Shown here: piece after piece, positions 42,746 to 51,173 of the stretch
Layout of the letters: every line of letters begins with the position of its first letter
Numbering within the stretch: the stretch's first letter is position 1
Source of the DNA: Paractinoplanes bogorensis
Lineage (GTDB): Bacteria > Actinomycetota > Actinomycetes > Mycobacteriales > Micromonosporaceae
Length of the DNA stretch: 64,000 nucleotides
Assembly (NCBI RefSeq): GCF_018829635.1
Contig: NZ_JAHKKG010000005.1
Span: forward strand, 682,001-746,000
Reading direction: 5' to 3'
Notes under the pieces: model-generated
Databases searched by the model: none
What the model saw: only the letters and a program-made list of their open reading frames with translations
Told to the model about the DNA's origin: nothing
Made by a program: the position numbers and the translations under genes

Positions 42746-43192
42746 GTGTCAACAGCGGATGAAACCCACCTCGGCCGGGACCTCAGCAGCGCGGTGATCC
42801 TGTATCACCAGGCCGTGGCGGCCCGCGTCGGCTTGTCCGCGGGCGACCTCAAGACGCTCGAACTGATCGGCACGCACGGGCCGTTCAGTGCGAGCGAACT
42901 GGCTCGTCGCACCGGCCTCACCGCCGCGGGGATCACCAGCGTCATCGCCCGGCTCGCCCGCGGCGGCCACGTCGTGCGAGAGACCGATCCCACCGATCGC
43001 CGGCGCGCCGTGATCCGGGCTGCGGACACCGACCATCCGGAGCTCGCCGAGGTGTTCACCCGCCTCGGCGCCGCGCTCGGCGGAGTCATCACCGACTACG
43101 ACCCGGCACAGCGCGCTGCGATCGTGAGCTACCTGCGCCGCATGATCGACGTTCTGCGCGAGCAGACGATCCTGATCGGACCCCAGCCCTAG
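42746..43192 (+). CDS. MarR family transcriptional regulator
   Basis: A 148-residue winged-helix regulator. The DNA-binding part is LKTLELIGTHGPFSASELAR followed by RTGLTAAGITSVIARL, with the wing GGHVVRETDPTDRRRAVI. GTG 42746 is preferred (MSTADETHLG); a TTG four codons upstream is possible. It is divergent from the SgcJ-like gene. MarR proteins often respond to phenolic compounds or oxidants; the ligand is not known here. Confidence 0.85.
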   Translation: MSTADETHLGRDLSSAVILYHQAVAARVGLSAGDLKTLELIGTHGPFSASELARRTGLTAAGITSVIARLARGGHVVRETDPTDRRRAVIRAADTDHPELAEVFTRLGAALGGVITDYDPAQRAAIVSYLRRMIDVLREQTILIGPQP

Positions 43193-43210
43193 CCAGTGCG
43201 CCAGTTTCAC

Positions 43211-43216
43211 TAGGCT
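43211..43216 (+). promoter_or_regulatory. -10 box TAGGCT, leaderless
   Basis: TAGGCT ends 6 nt before the ATG at 43223, 18 bases after the MarR stop. Indicates an independent leaderless promoter. Confidence 0.45.
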
Positions 43217-43222
43217 GACGCG

Positions 43223-43876
43223 ATGGGCCGCGTCGACGACTTCTACTCCGAGGTGGCCCGGGTCGCGCTGACGGTGGCGGCCGAGCACGGGTTCGTCCTC
43301 GGCGGTGGGTTCGCCTGGCTGGTCAACGGGCTTGTTCAGCGCCCGACCGAGGATGTCGACCTGTTCACCGACGCGGCCGGTGGGGTGGCCCGGGCCGCGG
43401 ACGAGGTGGCGGCGGCGTTGCGGTTGGCCGGCTACCGCGTCGTACGGGAAGAAGGGGATGAGCTCTTCGAAGGCATGGACGAGGACCTGCAGGAATTCCT
43501 GGTCGCCACGGATGATCAGGCGCTGCGGCTCACGCTCTGCCGCCTCGACCGGCACCGCACGCCGGTGGTGATGGAGCTCGGGCCGGTCATGCACCTCGAC
43601 GACCTGGTCGCGACCAAGGTGGCGGCCCTGGTCAACCGGCGTGAGGTGCGCGACTACATCGATGTGGCGGCCGCGCTCGAACGGTATCCGCTGCACGATC
43701 TGCTGGCGCTCGCCCGGAACGCCGACCCGGCGCTCGACCCGGAAGACATCGCCGACGCGGGACGTTATCTGGATCGGCTCGACGATGCCCGGTTCACGCT
43801 CTACGGGCTCAGCCGGCGACAAATCCTCGACCTGCGGGAACGCCTCGCACCATGGCCGCGCACGTCCTCCATATGA
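43223..43876 (+). CDS. AbiEii-like nucleotidyltransferase
   Basis: A 217-residue protein with the nucleotidyltransferase core VLGGGFAWLVNGLVQRPTED then DVDLFTD (about 25-52), where the DVD pair binds metal, and the downstream LVATKVAALVNRREVRDYID segment with the lysine and DYID motif usual in AbiEii/AbiGii toxins and their relatives. Toxin members transfer nucleotides to tRNA, but single copies without antitoxin are also common. No AbiEi-like antitoxin gene is adjacent; the helicase follows 10 bases later. Leaderless start. Confidence 0.7.
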   Translation: MGRVDDFYSEVARVALTVAAEHGFVLGGGFAWLVNGLVQRPTEDVDLFTDAAGGVARAADEVAAALRLAGYRVVREEGDELFEGMDEDLQEFLVATDDQALRLTLCRLDRHRTPVVMELGPVMHLDDLVATKVAALVNRREVRDYIDVAAALERYPLHDLLALARNADPALDPEDIADAGRYLDRLDDARFTLYGLSRRQILDLRERLAPWPRTSSI

Positions 43877-43886
43877 TTGACGGACC

Positions 43887-46379
43887 ATGACATTGACTGA
43901 CCGCCTCCCGGGCACCAACGATCCCGACGCCGTGTTCGACGCCTTCCAGAAATGGGCGACGGAGCAGGGCCTGGCCCTCTACACCCATCAGGAAGAGGCG
44001 CTCATCGAGATCGCCACCGGGGCGAACGTCATCCTGAACACGCCGACCGGCTCGGGTAAGAGCCTGGTCGCCACCGGCGCGCACTTCGCGGCCCTGGCCG
44101 ACGGGCGCACCACCTTCTACACGGCGCCGATCAAGGCGCTGGTCAGCGAGAAGTTCTTCGCCCTGTGCGCGACCTTCGGGGCGCACAACGTCGGCATGCT
44201 CACCGGCGACGCCAGCGTCAACGCGGACGCACCGATCATCTGCTGCACGGCCGAGGTGCTGGCCAACCTGGCCCTGCGCGAGGGGGCGGACGCCGACGTC
44301 GGCCAGGTCGTGATGGACGAGTTCCACTTCTACGCCGAACCCGACCGCGGCTGGGCGTGGCAGGTGCCGCTGATCGAACTGCCGCAGGCCCAGTTCATTC
44401 TGATGTCGGCGACACTCGGCGACACGACCCGCTTCGTCGACGATCTGTCCCGGCGTACGGGGCGGGAAACCGCCGTCGTGGCCAGCGTGGAGCGTCCGGT
44501 TCCGCTGATGTTCTCGTACGCGATGACGCCCCTGCACGAGACGATCGAGGAACTGCTGTCGACCAAGCAGGCACCGGTCTACATCGTGCACTTCACGCAG
44601 GCCGCGGCCCTGGAACGGGCGCAGTCGCTGATGAGCATCAACATGGCCACCCGCGAGGAGAAGGACAAGATCGCGGCGGCGCTGGGCAACTTCCGGTTCA
44701 CGGCCGGCTTCGGCAAGGTGCTGTCCCGGCTGGTGCGGCACGGCATCGGCGTGCACCACGCGGGCATGCTGCCCAAATACCGGCGGCTGGTCGAGACCCT
44801 GGCCCAGGCCGGCCTGCTCAAGGTCATCTGCGGCACCGACACGCTGGGCGTGGGCATCAACGTGCCGATCCGCACGGTGCTGTTCACCGGCCTGTCCAAG
44901 TACGACGGCATCAAGACCCGGCTGCTCAAGGCGCGCGAGTTTCACCAGATCGCCGGACGCGCGGGCCGGGCCGGATTCGACACGCTGGGCTCGGTGCTGG
45001 TGCAGGCGCCCGAGCACGTGATCGACAACGAGCGCGCGCTGGCCAAGGCGGGCGACGACCCCAAGAAGCGGCGCAAGGTCGTCCGCAAGAAGCCGCCGGA
45101 GGGCACGATCGGCTGGGGCCAGCCCACCTTCGACCGGCTCGTGTCGGCCGAGCCCGAGCCGCTGACCAGCTCGTTCCAGGTGTCGCACGCGATGCTGCTC
45201 AACGTCATCTCCCGGGGCGGCGACCCGTTCGCGGCGATGCGCCACCTGCTGACCGACAACCACGAGGAGCCGGCCGCTCAGCGCCGCCACATCCGCCGGG
45301 CCATCGCCATCGCGCGCGCTCTGATGGCGGGTGGCGTCATCGAACGTACGGAGGAAGGAACTTACCGCCTCACCGAAGATCTGCAGCTGGACTTCGCGCT
45401 CAACCAGGCGCTGTCGCCGTTCGCGCTGGCCAGCCTGGAACTCCTCGACTCTTCCGATCCGGCTTATGCCTTGGACGTGGTCTCGATCATCGAGTCGACG
45501 CTGGAGGACCCGCGGCAGGTGCTGAGCGCGCAGCGGCAGAAGGCGCGCGGTGAGGCCGTCAACGCGATGAAGGCCGAGGGCATCGAGTACGAGGAACGGA
45601 TGGTGCTGCTCGAGGACGTCACGCACCCGCGCCCGCTGCTCGAACTGCTCGAGGCCGCCTACGAGACGTACCGGCAGGGCCATCCGTGGGTCGCCGACTA
45701 CGAGCTCAAACCCAAGAGCGTCGTGCGGGACATGTACGAGCGGGCGATGACCTTCACCGAATACGTGTCGTTCTACGGGCTCTCGCGGTCCGAAGGTCTG
45801 GTGCTGCGCTATCTCGCCGATGCCTTCCGGGCACTGCGGCAGACCGTGCCCGAGGACGCCCGTACGGAGGAACTCACCGATCTCATCGAATGGCTCGGCG
45901 AGCTCGTCCGGCAGGTCGACTCCAGCCTGCTCGACGAGTGGGAGCGGCTGCGCAATCCGGGGGCCGAGATCGAGGAGGTACGCCTCGACGACAAGCCGCC
46001 CGCGGTCACCCGCAACGTCCGCGCGTTCCGGGTGCTGGTCCGCAACGCGATGTTCCGCCGGGTCGAGCTGTTCGCCCTGCGCCGCTGGAACGACCTGGGC
46101 GAACTCGACGGCGAGCACGGCTGGAAGGCCGACGACTGGCAGGACGCGATCGAGGACTACTTCGACGAGTACGCGACGCTGGGCACCGGCCCCTCCGCCC
46201 GCGGACCGGCGTTCCTGCACATCGAGGTCACCCCGGCCGCGTGGGTCGTCCGGCAGGTGTTCGAAGACCCGGACGAGGACCACGACTGGGGCATCGAGGC
46301 GACCGTCGACCTGGCCGCGTCGGACGAGGCCGGTGCCGCCGCGATCGTGGTCACGGCGGTCGGACCGCACTCGGCATGA
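43887..46379 (+). CDS. DUF3516 DEAD/DEAH-box helicase (Ski2-like)
   Basis: An 830-residue superfamily II helicase. Motif I is PTGSGKSLVATG (about 50-61), motif II DEFHFYAEPDRG, motif III MSATLGD, and the second RecA domain has VHHAGMLPKYRR, GTDTLGVGINVPIRTV and the motif VI HQIAGRAGRAGFD. The C-terminal half is the DUF3516 region. It acts on nucleic acid, probably RNA as in Ski2 relatives, although its substrate has not been established. Its stop overlaps the ATG of the response regulator, an unusual coupling. Confidence 0.9.
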   Translation: MTLTDRLPGTNDPDAVFDAFQKWATEQGLALYTHQEEALIEIATGANVILNTPTGSGKSLVATGAHFAALADGRTTFYTAPIKALVSEKFFALCATFGAHNVGMLTGDASVNADAPIICCTAEVLANLALREGADADVGQVVMDEFHFYAEPDRGWAWQVPLIELPQAQFILMSATLGDTTRFVDDLSRRTGRETAVVASVERPVPLMFSYAMTPLHETIEELLSTKQAPVYIVHFTQAAALERAQSLMSINMATREEKDKIAAALGNFRFTAGFGKVLSRLVRHGIGVHHAGMLPKYRRLVETLAQAGLLKVICGTDTLGVGINVPIRTVLFTGLSKYDGIKTRLLKAREFHQIAGRAGRAGFDTLGSVLVQAPEHVIDNERALAKAGDDPKKRRKVVRKKPPEGTIGWGQPTFDRLVSAEPEPLTSSFQVSHAMLLNVISRGGDPFAAMRHLLTDNHEEPAAQRRHIRRAIAIARALMAGGVIERTEEGTYRLTEDLQLDFALNQALSPFALASLELLDSSDPAYALDVVSIIESTLEDPRQVLSAQRQKARGEAVNAMKAEGIEYEERMVLLEDVTHPRPLLELLEAAYETYRQGHPWVADYELKPKSVVRDMYERAMTFTEYVSFYGLSRSEGLVLRYLADAFRALRQTVPEDARTEELTDLIEWLGELVRQVDSSLLDEWERLRNPGAEIEEVRLDDKPPAVTRNVRAFRVLVRNAMFRRVELFALRRWNDLGELDGEHGWKADDWQDAIEDYFDEYATLGTGPSARGPAFLHIEVTPAAWVVRQVFEDPDEDHDWGIEATVDLAASDEAGAAAIVVTAVGPHSA

Positions 46380-47044
46380 CCCGCATCCTGGTCGTGGACG
46401 ATGATCCGCAGATCGTGCGCGCTCTGCGGATCAACCTGCGTGCCCGCGACTACGAGGTGGACGTGGCCGTCGACGGGGCGACCGCGCTCAAGGCGGCCGC
46501 CGCCCACCACCCCGACCTGGTCGTGCTCGACCTCGGCCTGCCCGACCTGGACGGCACCGAGGTGATCCGCGGGCTGCGCGGCTGGAGCAGCGTGCCGATC
46601 ATCGTGCTGTCCGGGCGGGCCGACGGCAGCGACAAGGTGGCCGCGCTCGACGCCGGCGCCGACGACTACGTGACCAAACCGTTCGGCGTCGACGAACTGC
46701 TGGCCCGCATCCGGGCGGTCACCCGGCGGATGCAACCGGCCGGCACCCCCGCCGGGCCGGTCACCGTCGGGAGACACACGATCGACCTGACGACGCATAC
46801 GATCACTCCGGACCAGCGGCTCACCCCGACCGAGTGGCAGCTGCTCGAACGGCTGCTCCGCAACCCGGGAAAGCTGATCACCCAGCGGAGCCTGCTGCAC
46901 GACGTGTGGGGTCCGCAGTACGACACCGAGACGAACTATCTGCGGCAGTACATGGCGCGGCTGCGCCGTAAGCTCGAGGACGACCCGGCCCGGCCCCGGC
47001 ATCTGCTCACCGAACCCGGGATGGGTTACCGCTTCCAACCGTGA
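46376..47044 (+). CDS. OmpR-family response regulator, KdpE-like
   Basis: A 222-residue response regulator with receiver domain (DDD at 8-10, phospho-acceptor D52 in VVLDLGLPDLDG, lysine in YVTKPFG) and winged-helix output domain (about 130-222) whose sequence WGPQYDTETNYLRQYMARLR is highly KdpE-like. KdpE controls the high-affinity potassium pump, but neither kdpFABC nor kdpD is near, so this is an orphan by position. ATGA coupling to the helicase gene. Confidence 0.88.
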   Translation: MTRILVVDDDPQIVRALRINLRARDYEVDVAVDGATALKAAAAHHPDLVVLDLGLPDLDGTEVIRGLRGWSSVPIIVLSGRADGSDKVAALDAGADDYVTKPFGVDELLARIRAVTRRMQPAGTPAGPVTVGRHTIDLTTHTITPDQRLTPTEWQLLERLLRNPGKLITQRSLLHDVWGPQYDTETNYLRQYMARLRRKLEDDPARPRHLLTEPGMGYRFQP

Positions 47045-47053
47045 GGGGGCATC

Positions 47054-47935
47054 GTGGCGTTCACCGACGTCCGCACCGGCGACGGCCGCCGGCTCCGCTA
47101 CGAAGAGTCCGGCGCGCGCGACGGCGTCCCGGTCTTCCTGCTGCACGGCACGCCCGGCAGCCGGCTCGGCCCCAAGCCCCGGGCCGGCGTCCTCTACCGG
47201 CTCGGCATCCGCCTGATCACGTACGACCGGCCCGGCTTCGGCGGCTCCGACCGCCACCAGGGCCGCCGGGTGGCCGACTGCGCGGCCGACGTGGCCACCA
47301 TCGCCGACGACCTCGGCCTCGACCGGTTCACCGTGGTCGGCCGGTCCGGCGGCGGGCCGCACGCGCTGGCCTGCGCGGCCCTGCTCCCCGAACGGGTGAC
47401 CCGGGCCGCCGTCCTGGTCAGCCTGGCCCCGCACGACGCCGAGATCGACTGGTTCGGCGGCATGATGCCGTCCAACGTGCAAGAGTTCGGCACCCCCGCC
47501 CAGGAGGAGTCCCGCCTGGTCGAGAGCCTCCGGTTACAGGCCGACCGGACCCGCCGCCGCCCGGTCAGCCTGCTCGAGTCGCTGCGCCGCGAGATCGCCG
47601 CCCCCGACCGCCAGGTGGTGCGCGACCTGAACATGCAGCAACTGCTCGTCGAGACGTACGCCGAGGCGATGCGCGGCGGCCCGTACGGCTGGATCGACGA
47701 CGTGCTGGCCTCACGACGGGACTGGGGCTTCCCGTTGTCGGGGGTCCTTCAGCCCGTACGGGTGTGGCACGGCGCCGAGGACAATTGCGTGCCGCCCGCA
47801 CACGCCCGCTGGCTGGCCGGACGCCTGCCCCACGCCGAGCTGACCGTGCAGACCGGCACGGCCCACTTCGGCGCGATGGAGATCCTGCCCGAGATCCTGT
47901 CCTGGCTGGCCCAGCCCGCCGCGGTCCTCGTATGA
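47054..47935 (+). CDS. Alpha/beta hydrolase
   Basis: A 293-residue alpha/beta hydrolase. The oxyanion region is LLHGTPGSRLGP, the nucleophile elbow GRSGGGPHAL (serine about residue 99), a late acid in WHGAEDNCVPP and the histidine in GTAHFGAME. The enzyme resembles haloalkane dehalogenase/epoxide hydrolase relatives in general, but no specific substrate can be given. Start is GTG 47054 with a GAGGGGG ribosome binding site. Followed by another hydrolase gene with an ATGA overlap. Confidence 0.85.
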   Translation: MAFTDVRTGDGRRLRYEESGARDGVPVFLLHGTPGSRLGPKPRAGVLYRLGIRLITYDRPGFGGSDRHQGRRVADCAADVATIADDLGLDRFTVVGRSGGGPHALACAALLPERVTRAAVLVSLAPHDAEIDWFGGMMPSNVQEFGTPAQEESRLVESLRLQADRTRRRPVSLLESLRREIAAPDRQVVRDLNMQQLLVETYAEAMRGGPYGWIDDVLASRRDWGFPLSGVLQPVRVWHGAEDNCVPPAHARWLAGRLPHAELTVQTGTAHFGAMEILPEILSWLAQPAAVLV

Positions 47936-48603
47936 GCACGTTCGTCCTGGTGCCGGGCGCCTGGCACGGCGGATGGTGGTACGCGCCCCTGGCCGTCGAG
48001 CTGGAGAAACTCGGTCACCGCGCGGAATGTGTGACGCTCGCCGGGCTGTGGCCGGAGGACGACCTCACCCGGCGCCCGGTCAACCTCAGCAGCCACGTCG
48101 AACAGGTCACCGAGCTGGTGGCCGACCTGACGGCGCCGGGTGGGCAGGTGGTCCTGGTCGGGCACAGCTACGGCGGTCAGGTGATCAATGGCGCCGCCGA
48201 CCGTGACCCGTCGAAGGTCAGCGCGCTCGTCCACCTCGACACCGACGTGGTCGAGGACGGCGAATCCTGCTGGGACGTGACCACCGACGAGAACCGGGCC
48301 TACTTCCTCGAGTCGGTCGGCGCGGACGGGCTCGGGCTGGCGCCGATGCCGTTCTTCGACGAGCGGGCCAAGCCGCACCCGTTCGCCACACTGCTCGAGA
48401 AGAGCCGCCTCACCGGGGCCTGGAAGCAGGTGCCGGTCAAGCGGTACGCCGCCGCCCTCGACACCCCGGGCGGTCTGCAGGCCCCGTCGACCATGGCCAA
48501 GCTGCGCGACGACCCCGACTGGCACTACGAGGAGTGGCCGGCCACGCACAACGTCCTGCGCGACGGTCCTGACCGGGTCCTGGCGCTTCTGCGCGACATC
48601 TAA
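47932..48603 (+). CDS. Alpha/beta hydrolase (esterase/hydroxynitrile lyase-like)
   Basis: A 223-residue hydrolase with VLVPGAWHGGWWYAPLAVEL at the start and the nucleophile elbow LVGHSYGGQVING (serine about residue 79); a C-terminal histidine in WPATHNVLRDGPDR completes the triad. The start and elbow match the plant methylesterase/hydroxynitrile-lyase-like bacterial group. Translationally coupled to the hydrolase upstream by ATGA. Convergent with the tetR gene, with a 4-base overlap of stop codons. Confidence 0.85.
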   Translation: MSTFVLVPGAWHGGWWYAPLAVELEKLGHRAECVTLAGLWPEDDLTRRPVNLSSHVEQVTELVADLTAPGGQVVLVGHSYGGQVINGAADRDPSKVSALVHLDTDVVEDGESCWDVTTDENRAYFLESVGADGLGLAPMPFFDERAKPHPFATLLEKSRLTGAWKQVPVKRYAAALDTPGGLQAPSTMAKLRDDPDWHYEEWPATHNVLRDGPDRVLALLRDI

Positions 48604-49196
48604 AGGAACACGCGGCCGAGCTGGTCGTCGAGGATCCGCCGGGCCGCGGCGCCGTCGCGCTGGCCGCCCAGCACGCTCGAACCCAGACCGTTGGTCAGTG
48701 CGAGCAGCGCCGCCGCGGTCAGCGCCGGGTCGACGCCGGCCGCCACCTCGCCGGCCTCCTGAGCCGCGGCGATCTGCCGGGCCAGCAGGGACTCCAGCTT
48801 GTCGGGGTAGGTGGCGCCGTGCCGCTCGCCCAGCTCGGGCTCGCTGAACACCAGCGTGTAGAAACCGGTGTAGGCCCGCGTCAGCCGTACGCTCTCGTCG
48901 TCGGTGGGCAGGATGGCCGTGAGCGTGCCCTCGACGATGCTGCGCGGGGTCGCCGGACCGAGCGCCCGGATGCTCGCCGACACCCGCGCGGTGAGCTGTT
49001 CGCCCAGGTAGGCAAGAGCGGCCAACAGCAGTTCTTCCTTCGTACGGAAGTAGTACTGCACCAGACGCAGCGAGACACCCGCCTCGGCCGCCACCTCGCG
49101 CATGGTCGCCGACTGGAGGCCGCGCGTGCTGGCGATCCGCAGCAGCGCCTCCCCGATCTGCCGCCGTCGCACTTCATGGTCCACCCGCTTAGGCAC
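48600..49196 (-). CDS. TetR family transcriptional regulator
   Basis: A 198-residue regulator. The N-terminal helix-turn-helix is SATMREVAAEAGVSLRLVQY then YFRTKEELL (about 30-58), and the rest is the ligand-binding domain. GTG 49196 gives MPKRVDHEVRRRQI, the usual opening. It is divergent from the hydrolase at 49237, and the 40-base gap holds a nearly ideal TetR operator (49200-49223), so it very likely represses that hydrolase and itself. Confidence 0.9.
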   Translation of the reverse strand: MPKRVDHEVRRRQIGEALLRIASTRGLQSATMREVAAEAGVSLRLVQYYFRTKEELLLAALAYLGEQLTARVSASIRALGPATPRSIVEGTLTAILPTDDESVRLTRAYTGFYTLVFSEPELGERHGATYPDKLESLLARQIAAAQEAGEVAAGVDPALTAAALLALTNGLGSSVLGGQRDGAAARRILDDQLGRVFL

Positions 49197-49199
49197 GCC

Positions 49200-49223
49200 T
49201 TGATGATACGCTCGTATCATCAA
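49200..49223. promoter_or_regulatory. TetR operator palindrome
   Basis: TTGATGATACG and CGTATCATCAA are perfect 11-bp arms with a 2-bp centre. The site lies between the divergent starts of the TetR regulator (49196) and the hydrolase (49237) and would cover both promoters. Confidence 0.8.
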
Positions 49224-49236
49224 AAGGGAGGCAACC

Positions 49237-50103
49237 ATGCCGCTCGGCGAGTTCCGCAACGAACAGGCCCGCGCCAGCTTCTTCGCCGCCTACGACGATG
49301 CCGCCGCCCGGCTCTGGCCGTCCTCGTCGGCCGACTCCGACGTCCCCACCAGCTTCGGTACGACCCGGGTCCACCGGCTCGGTTCCGGCGCCGAAACGCC
49401 GTTCGTCCTGCTGCCCGGCTCGGGCGGCCCGTCGCTGATGTGGCACGCGTACGCCGCCCGCCTCGCCGCGGCCCGGCCGGTGATCGCGATCGACCCGGTC
49501 GGCGAACCGGGCCCGTCGGTGCAGACCCGCTCCATCGCCAGCGGCGACGAGTGGTCGCAGTGGCTCGGCGAAGTGCTCGCCGGACTCGGCGTCGGCCGGG
49601 CCCACCTGGTCGGCACCTCGTACGGCGGATGGATCGCCCTGCGCCACGCCCTGCGCTCACCGGACGCCGTGGCCAGCCTGACACTGTTCGACCCGGGCGG
49701 CTTCGGCCAGGTCAGCCGCAAGTTCATCGCCTGGGTCATCGCGGGCGGCCTGGCCGGGTTCACACCCCGCCCGGTCCGGCACGCGCTGGCCCGGCCTCTG
49801 CGCAACGAGGCCCTGCGCGACGACGACGCCATGCGGCTGGTCAGAGCCACCTTCGGCTTCCGGCGCCGGCACATGCCGCCCGCCCCGCTCACCGACGACG
49901 ACCTCGCCCGGATCACCGCACCCACGCTGGTGCTCCTCGGCGGCCACAGCCAGCTCTACGACGCGCGTGAGGTGGCCGCCCGGATCAACACCCGGATGCC
50001 GCACGGGGTGGCCGAGATCGTGCCCGAGGCCGGCCACGACCTGGTCCTGCGGCGGCCCGCCGAGCTGGCCGAGCGGATCGTCACCACCGCCGCGGGCGGC
50101 TAA
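49237..50103 (+). CDS. Alpha/beta hydrolase under TetR control
   Basis: A 288-residue alpha/beta hydrolase. PFVLLPGSGGPSLMW is the oxyanion region, GTSYGGWIALRHAL the nucleophile elbow (serine about residue 130), and PEAGHDLVLRRP the C-terminal histidine. The first 40 residues form an extension typical of actinobacterial members. A GGGAGG ribosome binding site lies 5 bases ahead of the ATG. It is divergent from tetR across a palindromic operator, so its expression is probably induced by its own substrate or a related hydrophobic molecule. Confidence 0.85.
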   Translation: MPLGEFRNEQARASFFAAYDDAAARLWPSSSADSDVPTSFGTTRVHRLGSGAETPFVLLPGSGGPSLMWHAYAARLAAARPVIAIDPVGEPGPSVQTRSIASGDEWSQWLGEVLAGLGVGRAHLVGTSYGGWIALRHALRSPDAVASLTLFDPGGFGQVSRKFIAWVIAGGLAGFTPRPVRHALARPLRNEALRDDDAMRLVRATFGFRRRHMPPAPLTDDDLARITAPTLVLLGGHSQLYDAREVAARINTRMPHGVAEIVPEAGHDLVLRRPAELAERIVTTAAGG

Positions 50104-50106
50104 GGT
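50101..50106 (+). promoter_or_regulatory. -10 box TAAGGT before the AraC gene
   Basis: TAAGGT starts in the stop codon of the hydrolase gene and ends 7 nt before the GTG at 50114, consistent with a leaderless transcript. Confidence 0.4.
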
Positions 50107-50113
50107 TCGACCC

Positions 50114-51022
50114 GTGACCGGCGCCACCATCGAGAACAAGGCGACCCTGGTGTATTTCGGGGACGACTCGTTCGCGTACGCGGGAAGGCATGTGCACGAC
50201 GAGGAGATGCGCGTCCACACGCACAGCTTCGTCGAGGTCGCGATCGTGGCCGGCGGCACCGGCGTGCACCACAGCCTCAACGGGCGCCAGACGCTGAAGG
50301 TCGGCGACGCCGTGCTGCTGCGGCCCGGCGTGTGGCACGGCTACGAGGAATGCGACGAGCTGGAGCTGTACAACTTCTGCTTCTCGGCCGAACTGCTGCG
50401 CCGCGAACTGGCCTGGACCCGCGACGACCCGCTCCTGGGCCACCTGCTGTGGACCGGCCCGTACGTGGAACGCCGCCGCGGCATCCTGGCCACCCACCTG
50501 TCCGGGCCGGAACGCGACGACTGCTTCGAACACCTGGACGCGCTGGCCGACCTGAGGTCCCGCCCGCAGCACCTGCACCGGGCCGACATGATCGCGCAGG
50601 TGGTGCTGGCCCTGGGCTGCGTGGCCCGGACACTCGGGGCGGACCTGCGCTCGGAACCCCTGCACCCGGCGGCGGTCGAGGTGATCCGCCGCATCGAGAG
50701 CGACCCGGCCCGCAACTGGACGCTGGCTGAACTGTCCGAGGGCCTGCACCTGGCGCCCGGCTACCTGGTCCGCTTGTTCAAGTCGGTCACCGGCCTGCCA
50801 CCGGTGGCGTTCCTGTCCCGCCACCGGGTCGAACTGGCCGCCGAGAAACTGCTGCACACCGACCAGACCGTACGGGCGATCGCGGAGAGCGTCGGCTGGC
50901 CCGACCAGAACTATTTCGCGCGGCGGTTCCGGGCCCACTACGGCCTGACCGCCACCGAATACCGAACCCGTTTCACCCGCGGCAAGGAACTGGCCCCGCG
51001 AGCGGCCGACGACCCGTTCTGA
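50114..51022 (+). CDS. AraC family transcriptional regulator with cupin domain
   Basis: A 302-residue regulator. The N-terminal cupin (about 20-110) has VHDEEMRVHTHSFVEVAIV and the GDAVLLRPGVWHGYE turn; the C-terminal double helix-turn-helix (about 195-295) has WTLAELSEGLHLAPGYLVRL and TVRAIAESVGWPDQNYFARR. Such proteins sense sugars or small metabolites. GTG 50114 fits the leaderless -10 box. No obvious target gene except its neighbours. The gene follows the hydrolase by 10 bases. Confidence 0.9.
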   Translation: MTGATIENKATLVYFGDDSFAYAGRHVHDEEMRVHTHSFVEVAIVAGGTGVHHSLNGRQTLKVGDAVLLRPGVWHGYEECDELELYNFCFSAELLRRELAWTRDDPLLGHLLWTGPYVERRRGILATHLSGPERDDCFEHLDALADLRSRPQHLHRADMIAQVVLALGCVARTLGADLRSEPLHPAAVEVIRRIESDPARNWTLAELSEGLHLAPGYLVRLFKSVTGLPPVAFLSRHRVELAAEKLLHTDQTVRAIAESVGWPDQNYFARRFRAHYGLTATEYRTRFTRGKELAPRAADDPF

Positions 51023-51173
51023 CCGGCTCAGCGCGCAGGTGCGCGACGGGCGTCGCGGACGGCCTGCGCTGCCTCGTCCCATCGAGTCGGCCGATCGGCC
51101 CGGTCGGCGGCTGGTCCCGGCCGATCGCCGATGCAACCATGGCCCCGTCAAGTGCCTGGGAGCAGGGAGTGTG

